DNA of 50,168 nt from Pseudobdellovibrionaceae bacterium (GCA_947462815.1 CANHQR010000019.1:1-50168); one strand, 5' to 3'. Numbered from the stretch's first letter, positions 17,130 to 25,831 are shown. The notes: generated by a model from the sequence alone, not told the origin. Program-made: numbers and translations.

Positions 17130-18548
17130 ATGCTTCAAGACGAGGGCGCATCTCGCCGCAAGTTTTTACATTCCACATTGCAAACGTCGCTGTTGGGCCT
17201 CGCCACTTGGGGGATGGGTGCGACCTCCGCACGTGCACGTGAGGCTTGGCCTCCTCGGCGTCCCGGCTTTGGTCCTTCGTCCGCGCTCCTGCCGAGCGCG
17301 GGATCTTCATCCCCTCGCGTGACCGGCTTCTTTCCCATTCTTCAAGGCGCGACGTCAGCAACCGAAACTCAGTTGCATGTTCTCACGCCCACCGAGGCTG
17401 TTTGCAAATACGTGGTGATCGATGCCGTTGGAGGTCGACGCGAATTTTGGGCCGCGCGACGTCGTGGTGTCGCAGCTTCAGGTTGGCTGAGTGATCATGT
17501 TTGGATCGATGGACTTCAGCCGGGCCTCGATTACCGGCTGGAAGTCGAGCGCGTGGATCAGGCCGGAGAGCGCAGTGGCGTACTCGATCGGCGCGAATTC
17601 AAAACTCTTGCCCATGCCGCGGCAGCGACGCGGCCATTGAAGACGGCCCTCATTTCCTGCATGAACGATCGCTATGTGAATGACCAAGCTGCAATGTGGG
17701 CAGCGGTTGCAGTAAGCGAGCCTGAACTGATGATCTTCAACGGTGATCTTTGCTATGTCGATCAACGCTCCAGCGGCACGATTGACGGAATGTGGGATCG
17801 GCACGTGACCACGCGACGCATGCTCGACGTCTTTCGCTGGCATAAACTCGTTCCCACTTTGGTGAATTGGGATGACCATGACCTGGCGGAGAACGATTCC
17901 AACGTTCGCAATCCTCGCGTGCAGCCCGCGGGTGAGTTTTTTGATGCGATGTTTGGCGTCGATCCGGTGCAAGGACTGACGCGTGCTCCGGGGCGAAGCT
18001 TTGCGATGGAGTTCGGTGGAATCAAATTTCTCATGCTCGATGGGCGAAGCGCTTTGGATGCACGTGCGAGTCGCGTGTTCTCAGAGGACGAGCTGCATTG
18101 GGCGGAACGAGAAATTCAGAGTGCGAACAAACCGATGGTCCTCGTTTGCGGCCAACAGTTTTTTGGCGACTATTTGATCGGTGCCGAGAGTGTAGAGCGT
18201 TACGCGCGACCCCAGCTCCAGCGCCTGATGCAAGCCGGTCAGCAAAGCAATGTGCCTTTGGTTCTGGTGTCGGGAGATGTGCACTTTTCGGAGATCATGC
18301 GTCTTGAATCTTCGCTGATGGGCTACGAGTCTCTCGAGATCACTTCAAGCGCCATTCATTCGCGCACCTTTATCGGTCAGCAGTACAGATCCAGCAATCC
18401 GCGTCGCCTCGAATCGACCTCGCGCAACAACTTCTGTCTCACGACCTTCACGCCGTCGCTGGACGGGCGGGAAGTCGCTGTGGATTTGAGGTGCTTAGGA
18501 CGCGATCAAACGGAGTACTTCCAGTTTAAGGATCGCATTCGGCGTTAA
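17130..18548 (+). CDS. PhoD-family alkaline phosphatase/phosphodiesterase, Tat-exported
   Basis: The 472-residue product starts at ATG 17130 behind GAGGGGGGTCT. It has a twin-arginine signal, S-R-R-K-F-L-H-S-T, then a hydrophobic stretch ending in T-S-A-R-A at about residue 36. The catalytic metallophosphatase domain shows the PhoD motifs: N-G-D-L-C-Y-V-D, then L-V-N-W-D-D-H-D-L-A-E-N-D, and near the end V-S-G-D-V-H-F-S-E. These residues bind the Fe/Ca-type metal centre in characterised PhoD enzymes, which hydrolyse phosphate mono- and diesters and lipoteichoic acids. The N-terminal fibronectin-like part of the family is present. Export by Tat implies cofactor loading before transport. No pho-box was identified. 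Confidence 0.92.
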   Translation: MLQDEGASRRKFLHSTLQTSLLGLATWGMGATSARAREAWPPRRPGFGPSSALLPSAGSSSPRVTGFFPILQGATSATETQLHVLTPTEAVCKYVVIDAVGGRREFWAARRRGVAASGWLSDHVWIDGLQPGLDYRLEVERVDQAGERSGVLDRREFKTLAHAAAATRPLKTALISCMNDRYVNDQAAMWAAVAVSEPELMIFNGDLCYVDQRSSGTIDGMWDRHVTTRRMLDVFRWHKLVPTLVNWDDHDLAENDSNVRNPRVQPAGEFFDAMFGVDPVQGLTRAPGRSFAMEFGGIKFLMLDGRSALDARASRVFSEDELHWAEREIQSANKPMVLVCGQQFFGDYLIGAESVERYARPQLQRLMQAGQQSNVPLVLVSGDVHFSEIMRLESSLMGYESLEITSSAIHSRTFIGQQYRSSNPRRLESTSRNNFCLTTFTPSLDGREVAVDLRCLGRDQTEYFQFKDRIRR

Positions 18549-18611
18549 GAGGAAGTTTGAGAGCAAAGTTGTCGTTGCATTTGGGTGCCCCGCGGGAGTT
18601 TCGTCTGAGGC

Positions 18612-18866
18612 TCAATTTGAAGGCGCCGAGTTCAGCATCGCAAGACTCATGTGCATCTCATGAAACCTTTGGCGCACAGTTTCTCGCCATGCCTGGCCGG
18701 CGTCGTCTTTGAGCCAAGCCTCCACCTCTTCGCGCGAGACCTCAAGTTGCGGGAATTTGAAGATCTGTTCGCAGACGCCCGCCTCGGCCTTCACAATCCA
18801 TTTGTCGTTGGCGGTGAAGAGCACAAATCGGAAACCGGCTTGGGGGAACTCGGAGAGGATTCGCAT
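18612..18866 (-). CDS. Small hypothetical protein
   Basis: An 84-residue frame from ATG 18866. The sequence looks like a genuine soluble protein: F-R-F-V-L-F-T-A-N-D-K-W-I-V-K-A-E-A-G, then a helical acidic C-terminal half with E-E-V-E-A-W-L and R-F-H-E-M-H. The upstream frame stops within a dozen codons and offers no better start; no strong ribosome-binding site is visible. It is divergent from the gene at 18993, with 126 bases between the starts. The overlapping plus-strand extension of that neighbour looks less natural and was not used. No family is recognised. Confidence 0.6.
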   Translation of the reverse strand: MRILSEFPQAGFRFVLFTANDKWIVKAEAGVCEQIFKFPQLEVSREEVEAWLKDDAGQAWRETVRQRFHEMHMSLAMLNSAPSN

Positions 18867-18992
18867 GAAAGTGTCGATCTCATGTTCAGGTGGGTGGGGT
18901 CAAGATCAGCGGGCGTCTCAATTTCATCTGAGAGTGTGAAGAACCGACCGCGATGCTCGTGGCACGCAAGATCCAATGCGAAACTGAAGGGC

Positions 18993-19538
18993 ATGAGTCA
19001 TATTCTTTTGCTCACCTCTGTTTCACCGAATCAAAAGTGTATCGAATGGCCGAAGTGGCTCAGAGGCGTGACCCGAGCTGACTTGTTGGTCATGAATCCA
19101 CATCGCCTCCAGTTCGGCGTCGAAGAGACAGACGTCGTGCGCGAGGTGATTGAATCGACGGTCCCGACGGGGTTTCGCATCAGATCGCATGGGGTTGAAC
19201 CCGTGCTGTTTTTTAGAGCGCACAATGAGGAGTTGCGCCGTCAGTTTCGCGAACTTTTGCGCTGGGGAAAGTGGGACGCTCTCGTCTTGGATGGACTTGA
19301 GGCTTCAAGTCCCTTGATGGGCGATCGGGGCTATGAGATTCCGCGGTCGCTCTCCTGGGTCGTATATGGCCTCCGCGAAGATGAGCACGATTATTTGGAG
19401 GGTGAGTTTGAGGTTCGGGGCCTGGGGGCACGTCGGGCTCGCGAATGGCATCAGCGTTTGATCGGCTTATCGAGTGAGATCGTCAGTGCGCCCTGGAGTC
19501 GTGATCCTGTCTTTGGCATTTCAGGCTTGACGATCTGA
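18993..19538 (+). CDS. Hypothetical protein
   Basis: I chose ATG 18993, which has GAAGG close upstream and begins with MSHILLLTSVSPNQ. The same frame extends to 18651 but overlaps the opposite-strand gene and reads unnaturally there. The 181-residue protein is soluble, with alternating strands and helices: A-D-L-L-V-M-N-P, then G-K-W-D-A-L-V-L-D-G-L-E. It ends with several tryptophans. I recognise no family. It lies 25 bases before the CLC-family gene on the same strand and may share its transcript. Confidence 0.7.
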   Translation: MSHILLLTSVSPNQKCIEWPKWLRGVTRADLLVMNPHRLQFGVEETDVVREVIESTVPTGFRIRSHGVEPVLFFRAHNEELRRQFRELLRWGKWDALVLDGLEASSPLMGDRGYEIPRSLSWVVYGLREDEHDYLEGEFEVRGLGARRAREWHQRLIGLSSEIVSAPWSRDPVFGISGLTI

Positions 19539-19563
19539 GTGCTCGGGCGCCAGCTCAAAGACT

Positions 19564-20766
19564 ATGTCGACTTCAGAATCTATCCGGAGTTGGGGACTTC
19601 GCGGGCTTGAAGCTTTGAAGTTGGCGTTGGCGGTGAGCCTCGCCACGCTGGTTTTTCGAGCAGGGCTTGATGCCATCCTGGAAGCTCGAAAGCATTTCAC
19701 TTCACCTGTCCTGTACGCTTTGCTCGCCTCATGGCCGCTCCTTGCGCTTCTCTCACGTCCGTCGCGTGAGGGCTCTTGGTGGGATGGGATTCGGCAGATC
19801 ACGGATCCTTGGCTGGGGCATTTGGCCGGAGCGAGCCTCGGACGCGAGGGCGTGGGCTTGCGAATCGGCGAGTGGCTCGCCCTAAAATTCAGTGCCCACT
19901 CTCGGCCCGTCGAGGTCTCAGGTCTTCAAGCAAACCAGAGGCATCTTCGCCACCAAGATCTTCAGGCTCTTTGCTGGGCGGCAGGTTTCACGGCTATTTT
20001 TCATACACCCTTTGCCGCTATGGCTTGGGTCATGAGTGAAATTCGTCCTCAGGCTCGATCGATGTCGCAGTGGCTTGGGCCTAGCGCTTGGGCGGCCTTT
20101 GGGAGCGGCCTGGCTTGGCTCGTGGCGGAAGCCTTCGGCTTTCACCTTCACAGGTGGCCGATCGGGCCCAAGGCGGTTGAGGGTGTTGGACAATTCTTGT
20201 GGCATATCAGTTGGCTTGTGCCCGCCACGGCCTTGGCAGCTCTCGTTTTTCTGCGCGTGAAGGCTTTTGTGAGCGAGCGAGCGGCGGCACCCGCGACCTT
20301 GGCAGGGCTTTGGGCGGCTGCGGGTTTGTTGGTGTTTGTTGGATTACAAGCGGGCGGCGGGCGGGGCCTGATGGGCTTGGGCCTCGAGCTATTTCCTATG
20401 GTGGGAACGTCTGGCGTGGGTGGCGCGTCGATGATCGAACTTTCGCCCCGGATCGTGGTCGTCAGCGAGGTTGTGTTGAAGTTGGTGTTGACGGCCCTTT
20501 TTGTGGGCGGCGGCCTTCGAGGAGGCGAGGTGACACCACTGTTGATGTGTGGCTCGGCTCTGGGCGGTTTCATGGCAGGCCCGATCGGTGCAGGATTGGG
20601 TTTCGTCACATTGTGGGGTGCTGTCAGCGGTCGAGCTTTTCCGGCCGTGGTGATGGCCTGGGAAGTCTTGGGTCTGGGTGCGGGCTCTTTATTGACCGTG
20701 TTTTCTGCGGTGGTTTTGGCCCGAAGGCTTCTCGGATTATTCGTCGATCTCAAAGCCAATAGCTAA
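19564..20766 (+). CDS. CLC-family anion channel/antiporter, possibly fluoride-type
   Basis: A 400-residue multi-spanning membrane protein with the CLC layout. The gating-glutamate motif is present as G-R-E-G-V (residues 93-97, Glu95), with Val where chloride CLCs usually have Pro. The N-helix motif is G-G-E-V-T-P (320-325). The usual G-S-G-I-P selectivity motif is replaced by G-S-W-W-D at about 70-74. GGEVTP together with a changed GSGIP is, from memory, a trait of the fluoride-exporting CLC-F clade, which carries F-/H+ antiport. That subtype is an inference. It probably follows the gene at 18993 in an operon and converges on sodB across a terminator. Confidence 0.82.
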   Translation: MSTSESIRSWGLRGLEALKLALAVSLATLVFRAGLDAILEARKHFTSPVLYALLASWPLLALLSRPSREGSWWDGIRQITDPWLGHLAGASLGREGVGLRIGEWLALKFSAHSRPVEVSGLQANQRHLRHQDLQALCWAAGFTAIFHTPFAAMAWVMSEIRPQARSMSQWLGPSAWAAFGSGLAWLVAEAFGFHLHRWPIGPKAVEGVGQFLWHISWLVPATALAALVFLRVKAFVSERAAAPATLAGLWAAAGLLVFVGLQAGGGRGLMGLGLELFPMVGTSGVGGASMIELSPRIVVVSEVVLKLVLTALFVGGGLRGGEVTPLLMCGSALGGFMAGPIGAGLGFVTLWGAVSGRAFPAVVMAWEVLGLGAGSLLTVFSAVVLARRLLGLFVDLKANS

Positions 20767-20804
20767 AATAAAAAACGCGCGGAGGTCGTGGCCGTCCGCG
20801 CGTT
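20765..20804 (-). terminator. Rho-independent terminator of sodB
   Basis: AACGCGCGGA (20774-20783) pairs perfectly with TCCGCGCGTT (20795-20804). On the minus strand it runs into TTTTTATTTTA. It lies between the convergent CLC and sodB genes and touches the stop of the former. Confidence 0.88.
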
Positions 20805-20826
20805 CATTCGTCGTTTTCGGCCGAGC

Positions 20827-21411
20827 TTATTTCGCGAAATTCTGAGCGGCAAATTTCCAATTCGCGATCTTAAAGAAGGTCTCGACGAAGCCTGCGCGAT
20901 TGTTACGGTAGTCGATGTAATAGGCGTGCTCCCACACGTCGACTGTCAGCAAGGGCTTGTGCCCCTCTGTCAAAGGGCAGCCTGCATTGGATGTCGAGAC
21001 GCACTCGAGCTGACCTGTGTTTTTGTTCACCACCAGCCAGGCCCAACCGGAGCCGAAGGTCTTGATCGCTGTTTCCGTGAATTTTTCTTTGAAGGCTGCG
21101 AATGATCCAAAGTCGCGCTTGATCGCATCCGCCAGTGCGCCGGTCGGTTCGCCGCCACCGTTGGGGCTTAAGCAGTTCCAAAAGAAGGTGTGGTTCCAGA
21201 CTTGAGCGGCGTTGTTGAAGACGGGTCCCGAGCTCTTTTTGATGATCTCTTCGAGAGTCAGTTTTTCGAACTCAGTTCCGGGAATGAGTTTATTCAAGTT
21301 ATCGACGTAGGCTTTGTGGTGCTTGGCGTGGTGGAAGTCAAAAGTCTCCGGTGACATGTGCGGCACAAGAGCGTCTTTTGCGAAGGGGAGTGCGGGAAGT
21401 TCGATGGCCAT
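20827..21411 (-). CDS. sodB: Superoxide dismutase, iron type
   Basis: Converts superoxide to oxygen and hydrogen peroxide in the cytoplasm. The 194-residue length is typical of Fe-SOD. Metal ligands are visible as His27, His74, Asp158 and His162; the last two lie in D-V-W-E-H-A-Y-Y-I-D-Y. Gln70, just before His74, is the position expected for the iron form. The motif H-H-A-K-H-H-K-A-Y-V-D sits at the N-terminus. ATG 21411 is preceded by AAGGAGATCACGAA. No signal peptide is present. The gene is followed by a strong terminator and is probably transcribed alone. The metal type is inferred from sequence only. Confidence 0.97.
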   Translation of the reverse strand: MAIELPALPFAKDALVPHMSPETFDFHHAKHHKAYVDNLNKLIPGTEFEKLTLEEIIKKSSGPVFNNAAQVWNHTFFWNCLSPNGGGEPTGALADAIKRDFGSFAAFKEKFTETAIKTFGSGWAWLVVNKNTGQLECVSTSNAGCPLTEGHKPLLTVDVWEHAYYIDYRNNRAGFVETFFKIANWKFAAQNFAK

Positions 21412-21791
21412 TTCGTGATCTCCTTAGAAGTTACACAGATTAGCAGTGACAATGATTAAACAGTTCGACTTAAAAATTGATGATGAGTTATCCACTGTGA
21501 GTTGATGACCAAAAAAGAGACTCTGTTGTCGAGGGCTCGGGGAGAGAGCAACGACCAGGAGTCTTTCCCTCTGTCGCGCCGATCACTTTCGATAAGCTCT
21601 TCAGCACCCCTCCTGCAGATCTCCGTTTCAATTCCTTATTCAAATCCTGATTCAAATCCTGATTCAAATCCTGATTCAAATCCTGATTCATTTACTGGTC
21701 CCAAGGTGCCAGATGTGAGTGGCGCGCACCAGCCTCGACGCCGAGCGGTTTACGCTTCCTTGGACGTGGTCCGCGCTGCTAGTCTTGCCCG
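21412..21791. other. Intergenic region with a short tandem repeat
   Basis: It should contain the divergent promoters of sodB and the PAP2 gene. Frames of 67 and 97 codons cross the repeat on the two strands, but outside the repeat they have no recognisable content. I see no gene here apart from the repeat listed separately. Confidence 0.5.
21639..21690. repeat. 12-bp tandem repeat, about 4.3 copies
   Basis: The unit TTCAAATCCTGA occurs four times without change, then partially. The period is a multiple of three, so frames across it give NQDL (minus) or NPDS-like (plus) tetrapeptides. It lies about 100 bases upstream of the PAP2 gene. Confidence 0.9.
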
Positions 21792-22589
21792 GTGAACTCC
21801 GTCGATTCCTCATCTCAGGTCAACGTTCAGCCCCGCGATAACCCCAGCGCATCCTCCGCCGCGCCTTCGCGTTCTCTTCTCGAGTCTTGGCGTCGGCGGC
21901 ATCCCGTCCACAACTGGCTCACGAGCGATCAATTGGCTCGTCAGTCGCGCACCTGGCTGATTTTGGCCCTATCCTTGATCTTGCTTTCGCCTCTTGTGGG
22001 TTACTTTTTCGATGCGTCGGCCAAGGATTTTTTTGAGCACAACCCGTGGCGCAATTGGGCCAAGCACATCACGGGCGTGGGTGAGGCGAGCGCTTACCTC
22101 ACCCTGAGTTTGGGACTTTGGGTGATGGGTCAGGGTATTTTACCCAAAGTGCATAGCCGTCGTTCTGAGTCTTGGCGGCGCATGGGTCGCGTGGCGGGAT
22201 TTTTTTTGGCAGGCTTCCTCCTGAGCGGTCTGTATGTCCAAGTCGCCAAGGCCTTGATCGGCCGTCGTCGGCCCCTGGATCCGGGGCTTGAGCGAGTGTT
22301 TGAATTCTCACCTTTCAACACGCATTGGGATTTTCACTCTTACCCCTCGGGACACTCACAAGTACTCATGAGTTTTGCCGTCCTCACCTCACTTTTGTTC
22401 CCGCGTTACGCTTGGGCTTTGGTGTTGCTTGCGGTATCGGCGGCGTCGACCAGAGTCATGGTGTTGCAGCACTATCCAAGCGATGTCATGGCGGGTTTAG
22501 GAGTGGGGATCTTGGGCGCCTTGAGTTTGCGTCGGATTTGGATTTGGCGAACTCAGGCGCAGGCTCCGTCATCAGCCGGGCGGACCTAG
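21792..22589 (+). CDS. PAP2-superfamily membrane phosphatase
   Basis: The 265-residue protein has about six membrane helices and the three PAP2 phosphatase motifs: K-A-L-I-G-R-R-R-P, then Y-P-S-G-H-S, and S-T-R-V-M-V-L-Q-H-Y-P-S-D. The family removes phosphate from membrane lipids such as phosphatidic acid, undecaprenyl pyrophosphate or lipid A. The substrate here is not determined; an E. coli PgpB/LpxT-like role is possible. The start is GTG 21792; the frame is closed by a stop four codons upstream and no ribosome-binding site is evident, so the N-terminus is uncertain. The first 55 residues are Ser/Pro-rich and cytoplasmic. It converges with mgtE, overlapping its end by 4 bases. Confidence 0.9.
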   Translation: MNSVDSSSQVNVQPRDNPSASSAAPSRSLLESWRRRHPVHNWLTSDQLARQSRTWLILALSLILLSPLVGYFFDASAKDFFEHNPWRNWAKHITGVGEASAYLTLSLGLWVMGQGILPKVHSRRSESWRRMGRVAGFFLAGFLLSGLYVQVAKALIGRRRPLDPGLERVFEFSPFNTHWDFHSYPSGHSQVLMSFAVLTSLLFPRYAWALVLLAVSAASTRVMVLQHYPSDVMAGLGVGILGALSLRRIWIWRTQAQAPSSAGRT

Positions 22590-23965
22590 AGCATCGTACC
22601 GGTGAGCAGAAGCTTGGCGACGCTGAAGTAAATCACAAGCCCCGTCACGTCGACCAAAGTGGCGACAAAGGGCGCTGAGGCGCTGGCCGGATCGAGCTTT
22701 AAAGAGCGAAGCACAAAGGGCAAGGTCGCGCCGACCATACATCCAAAGAGCACCACACCCATCAAGCTGATGCCAACCGTGAGGGATAAAAGTCCCCAGT
22801 GTTCACCGAAATGTTCGGTGCGCGTGGGCCAAAGCGCGATCCGCATCGCACCCACGACGGCCAAAATCAGACCGAGACTGGCGCCAACCATTGCTTCGCG
22901 ACCGATCACTTTCCACCAATCGCTCAAACGCAACTCGCGAAGCGCCAGGGAGCGAATGATGAGAGTCGAAGCCTGTGAACCCGAGTTTCCGCCGCTGGAG
23001 ATGATGAGGGGGATGAAGATGGTGAGTACAACGGCCTTGGCGATTTCGTCTTCAAACTGGTGCATCGCGGAGGCCGTGAACATCTCGCCGATGAAGAGCA
23101 CCAGGAGCCAGCCTCCGCGCTTTCGGACCATTTCCCAAAGCGGGACCTCTGGGTAGGGGGCATCGAGAGCCTCCTGACCGCCGAGCTTTTGAATGTCTTC
23201 GGTCGCCTCTTCTTGGCTGACATCCAAAATGTCATCGACCGTGACGATCCCTTGCATCTTCCGCTGCGAATCTAAAACCGGCAAAGCGACGAAGCGATGC
23301 TGTTGAAAAATTCGGCTGACCTGCTCTTGATCCATCTCATCCGGGATGGTCACCAAATCCGTCTCCATCACCTCGGAAATGCGGCGCTCGGCGGGACTTA
23401 CGAAGAGTTGGCGAAGTGAGAGCACGCCCAATAGGACTTGCTGGGAATCCAAGACGTAGACGTAATGAATAGGTTCGACGGCTATGGCTTGTTGACGGAC
23501 GTAGCGAATGGCCTCGGCAACGAGCATATCGGGACGCACGCGCACAAAGCGGGGATTCATCAAGCCGCCGGCCTCGTCTTCACGATAAGACAGCAGCGCC
23601 ATGATTTCGCGGCGCACTTTCTCGTCGATCATCTGCAAGGCTTCGGGTCGAACATCGTCGGGAAGCTCTTGGATCATATCGGCCGCGTCGTCGGGCGCTA
23701 GAAATCTCAGCCAAAGCCGGCGCTCCGCGCGATTCATGTCGAGATAGAGTGCGGCGTGCTCGCGAGCGTCGAGCAAAAGATAGAAGTCTTCGCTGTCGTC
23801 CGGAGAGAGACCTCGAAAGGCCGACAGTTTTTGCTCTGAAGTCAGATCGCGCCAAGACTCTTGCAGCCTCTCGAAGGGCGAAAGTTCGGGGGTTGAGTCT
23901 GAGTTGGGGCGTTCGACGTCTTCGCTCACATCTCTACGATTCGATGAAAGTGCAGACGGGATCAA
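22586..23965 (-). CDS. mgtE: Magnesium transporter MgtE
   Basis: A 459-residue Mg2+-gated channel of the inner membrane with the full MgtE layout. There is a cytoplasmic N domain with repeated A-D-x-I/L helices (L-A-P-D-D-A-A-D-M-I near 90), two CBS domains at about 140-265, a connecting helix, and five membrane helices from about residue 285. The pore signature region includes I-I-S-S-G-G-N-S-G-S-Q-A and the late L-D-P-A-S-A-S-A-P-F-V-A-T. The longest frame begins at TTG 23965; GTG 23929 is an alternative, and neither has a strong ribosome-binding site. No magnesium riboswitch was recognised. The upstream neighbour on this strand is apaG, 63 bases away. Confidence 0.96.
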   Translation of the reverse strand: MIPSALSSNRRDVSEDVERPNSDSTPELSPFERLQESWRDLTSEQKLSAFRGLSPDDSEDFYLLLDAREHAALYLDMNRAERRLWLRFLAPDDAADMIQELPDDVRPEALQMIDEKVRREIMALLSYREDEAGGLMNPRFVRVRPDMLVAEAIRYVRQQAIAVEPIHYVYVLDSQQVLLGVLSLRQLFVSPAERRISEVMETDLVTIPDEMDQEQVSRIFQQHRFVALPVLDSQRKMQGIVTVDDILDVSQEEATEDIQKLGGQEALDAPYPEVPLWEMVRKRGGWLLVLFIGEMFTASAMHQFEDEIAKAVVLTIFIPLIISSGGNSGSQASTLIIRSLALRELRLSDWWKVIGREAMVGASLGLILAVVGAMRIALWPTRTEHFGEHWGLLSLTVGISLMGVVLFGCMVGATLPFVLRSLKLDPASASAPFVATLVDVTGLVIYFSVAKLLLTGTML

Positions 23966-24028
23966 GCAATGATTGCGTGAACCGGTCGAAAATTGCCCCG
24001 ACAGGCGCTGGGTATCGGCCGCGCTGGC

Positions 24029-24418
24029 TCAGTGAAAGGCGCTGGGCTCGACGAGGAAAAACGACGGAATCTCCGCGAGGAAGCTTTCGCCCGCTTGCAG
24101 ATCCATCATTTCGTAGGTACCACGCATTTCACCCGTTGGCGTTCGCAGAGGGCAAAAGCTCTCGTAGTTGAACTCTTCGCCGGGGCCGAGTCGCGGCTGT
24201 TGGCCGATGACTCCTGGACCTTTGACTTCTTCCACGCGACCTCGGCCATCGGTGATCACCCAATGCCGATTCAAAATCTGCACAGGATGATCGCTGAGAT
24301 TGCGAATGCTGATTTGATAGGCGAAGAGATACTCGTTTTCGGCCGGAGAGCTTTGCTCCGGAACAAATCGAGCCACCACCTGCACGCGCACGCCGCGAGT
24401 TTCTGCGATTTCTGCCAT
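24029..24418 (-). CDS. apaG: ApaG protein
   Basis: The 129-residue product is a complete ApaG immunoglobulin-like domain. Conserved segments are Y-L-F-A-Y-Q-I-S-I-R-N-L-S, R-H-W-V-I-T-D-G-R-G, and G-P-G-V-I-G-Q-Q-P-R-L-G-P-G-E-E-F-N-Y, ending with T-P-T-G-E-M-R-G-T-Y-E-M. ApaG binds nucleotides weakly, and its exact cellular role is not settled. In E. coli it sits between rsmA/ksgA and apaH, but neither is present here. It probably precedes mgtE on one transcript. ATG 24418 is the only start giving the normal N-terminus; no strong ribosome-binding site is visible. Confidence 0.96.
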   Translation of the reverse strand: MAEIAETRGVRVQVVARFVPEQSSPAENEYLFAYQISIRNLSDHPVQILNRHWVITDGRGRVEEVKGPGVIGQQPRLGPGEEFNYESFCPLRTPTGEMRGTYEMMDLQAGESFLAEIPSFFLVEPSAFH

Positions 24419-24555
24419 AGATCGAGGTCGCCACAGGCCATTCTGGAGGTCAAGCCCTTCTCATTCTGAGACACGGACCTCGGCCGGCGAAAGTTCACGC
24501 CTCGATCCGCCGATAAGTGGGGCGTAAAGCGCGCGTCGAGGAGGTCGGTCAGGTC

Positions 24556-24900
24556 ATGCAAAAACTCTCTATCGCCCTCACAGCTGCAGCCCTATTGCTT
24601 TTGAGCGCCTGCTCAGAGAGCAAGCGTTCGCCACCCGATGACGGAGACGAGTTCCACGCCTCGCGCGTGGAGGCGGATGTGTCTGCCTCCAAAGCGGATG
24701 CCTTCAGCACGGGTGCTGATCAGCGCTGGTCCTTCTGTGTCGCAGACACCCTGATTGCTACGGATCAAGATTGGTCCGTCGAGGCCGTGCAATTCTTCAA
24801 GGACTCGCCGCCCTGGAATCGCTCGACTCACCTCCACATGAGTGAGAACTTCACGTCCGTTTATCAGTACCTGGATTCGCACTGCGCCGCGGAACTTTAA
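24556..24900 (+). CDS. Small lipoprotein, unknown function
   Basis: Starting at ATG 24556 gives a compact lipoprotein signal: MQKLSIALTAAALLLLSAC, with lipobox L-S-A-C and acylated Cys19. The same frame extends to 24517 but would push the signal inward. Of the 114 residues, the region after the lipobox is acidic and disordered-looking (R-S-P-P-D-D-G-D-E), then there is a folded segment with W-S-F-C-V-A-D and a final D-S-H-C-A-A-E-L. Those two cysteines may pair in the periplasm. Ser after the lipidated Cys would favour outer-membrane sorting by the E. coli rule. The family is not recognised. It converges with the response-regulator gene. Confidence 0.8.
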   Translation: MQKLSIALTAAALLLLSACSESKRSPPDDGDEFHASRVEADVSASKADAFSTGADQRWSFCVADTLIATDQDWSVEAVQFFKDSPPWNRSTHLHMSENFTSVYQYLDSHCAAEL

Positions 24901-24957
24901 GACTCATCCGAATTTAGGCTCGAAGATAGATCACGTGTTTTGCCGAGCGAGGCCCGC

Positions 24958-25740
24958 TCACTCGAACTCGAGTCGATAACCCACTCCATAAACGCTCTCA
25001 ACGCGCGCGCCAAGAGCCGCGATCTTGCGGCGAACGGCGCAAACATGATGGTCCACGCAGCGTGCGGAAACATGGGTGCGATCACCCCAGACTTCTTTGA
25101 GGATCAATTCTCGAGACACGGCCGCGCGCAAAGCTTGATGGAGATCGGCCTTAATCCTCTCCCTGGTGAAGAGTAAGAGCAGGCGAAACTCCACCGGAGT
25201 GAAGTCCAACTCTCGGCGATCCGACCCCTGAAGCTGATAAGCTCGCTGCCGATCGAGGTCGATCTCCAAATTACGAAGCTTAAGAATTTGCGTCTGCGGT
25301 GCGGCCTGAGCGGCGAGGGAGGTCGAGCGCCCAAACTTCAGTCGCGAAGCGATGCGCACTTGAAACTCACGGGGATCGAAGGGCTTGGCGATAAAGTCTA
25401 CGGCTCCCGAAGTAAAGCCTTTCACACGTGTATCCACCGAATTAAAAGCCGTGAGCAAAATGGTTTTTTGGCCGACGGCCTCGCCACCCAGTTCACCGCG
25501 GCTCAATGCCTCAACGCCGTCGCCATCGGGAAGATCCACGTCCAAGAGCACAAGGTCATACTCGTGGCCGCGGGCGGAGAGCTCGAGTTTGGCTTCGCTC
25601 AAGGACTTCGACCAAGTGATGCGGTGATCTCGACCCATGAGTGCGGCCACCATGCGGTGCACGTCTTCACTGTCATCGATCAAGAGAATCTGGCTTGAAC
25701 GACTCGAATCGGCGAGATGAGATTTGATTGCCGCTGTCAT
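24958..25740 (-). CDS. OmpR/PhoB-type response regulator
   Basis: The 260-residue protein has a receiver domain at about 16-135: an acidic pair at D22-D23, the phosphorylation site Asp67 in L-L-L-D-V-D-L-P, Thr97 and Lys119 in I-A-K-P-F-D. A DNA-binding winged helix follows at about 150-258 (L-D-F-T-P-V-E-F-R-L-L-L-L-F, then V-D-H-H-V-C-A-V-R-R-K-I and V-Y-G-V-G-Y-R-L). The stretch I-K-A-D-L-H-Q-A-L-R-A-A-V-S-R is longer than usual between helices. No histidine kinase is adjacent, so this is an orphan regulator whose partner and targets are unknown. Confidence 0.94.
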   Translation of the reverse strand: MTAAIKSHLADSSRSSQILLIDDSEDVHRMVAALMGRDHRITWSKSLSEAKLELSARGHEYDLVLLDVDLPDGDGVEALSRGELGGEAVGQKTILLTAFNSVDTRVKGFTSGAVDFIAKPFDPREFQVRIASRLKFGRSTSLAAQAAPQTQILKLRNLEIDLDRQRAYQLQGSDRRELDFTPVEFRLLLLFTRERIKADLHQALRAAVSRELILKEVWGDRTHVSARCVDHHVCAVRRKIAALGARVESVYGVGYRLEFE

Positions 25741-25831
25741 GTCGAGAGCCTCCCGATGTCCTCATTGAGGTCGAGGTCATGCCTCGGATCCTCTAGGACT
25801 TGTCGGCTCGACGAAGGGAGGAATTAAATGT

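Noticed and set aside
21502-21795. 97-codon plus-strand frame running into the PAP2 start
   Set aside because: It consists of the 12-bp repeat and Ser-rich filler, has no family likeness and no clear ribosome-binding site; the GTGA overlap with the PAP2 start appears accidental.
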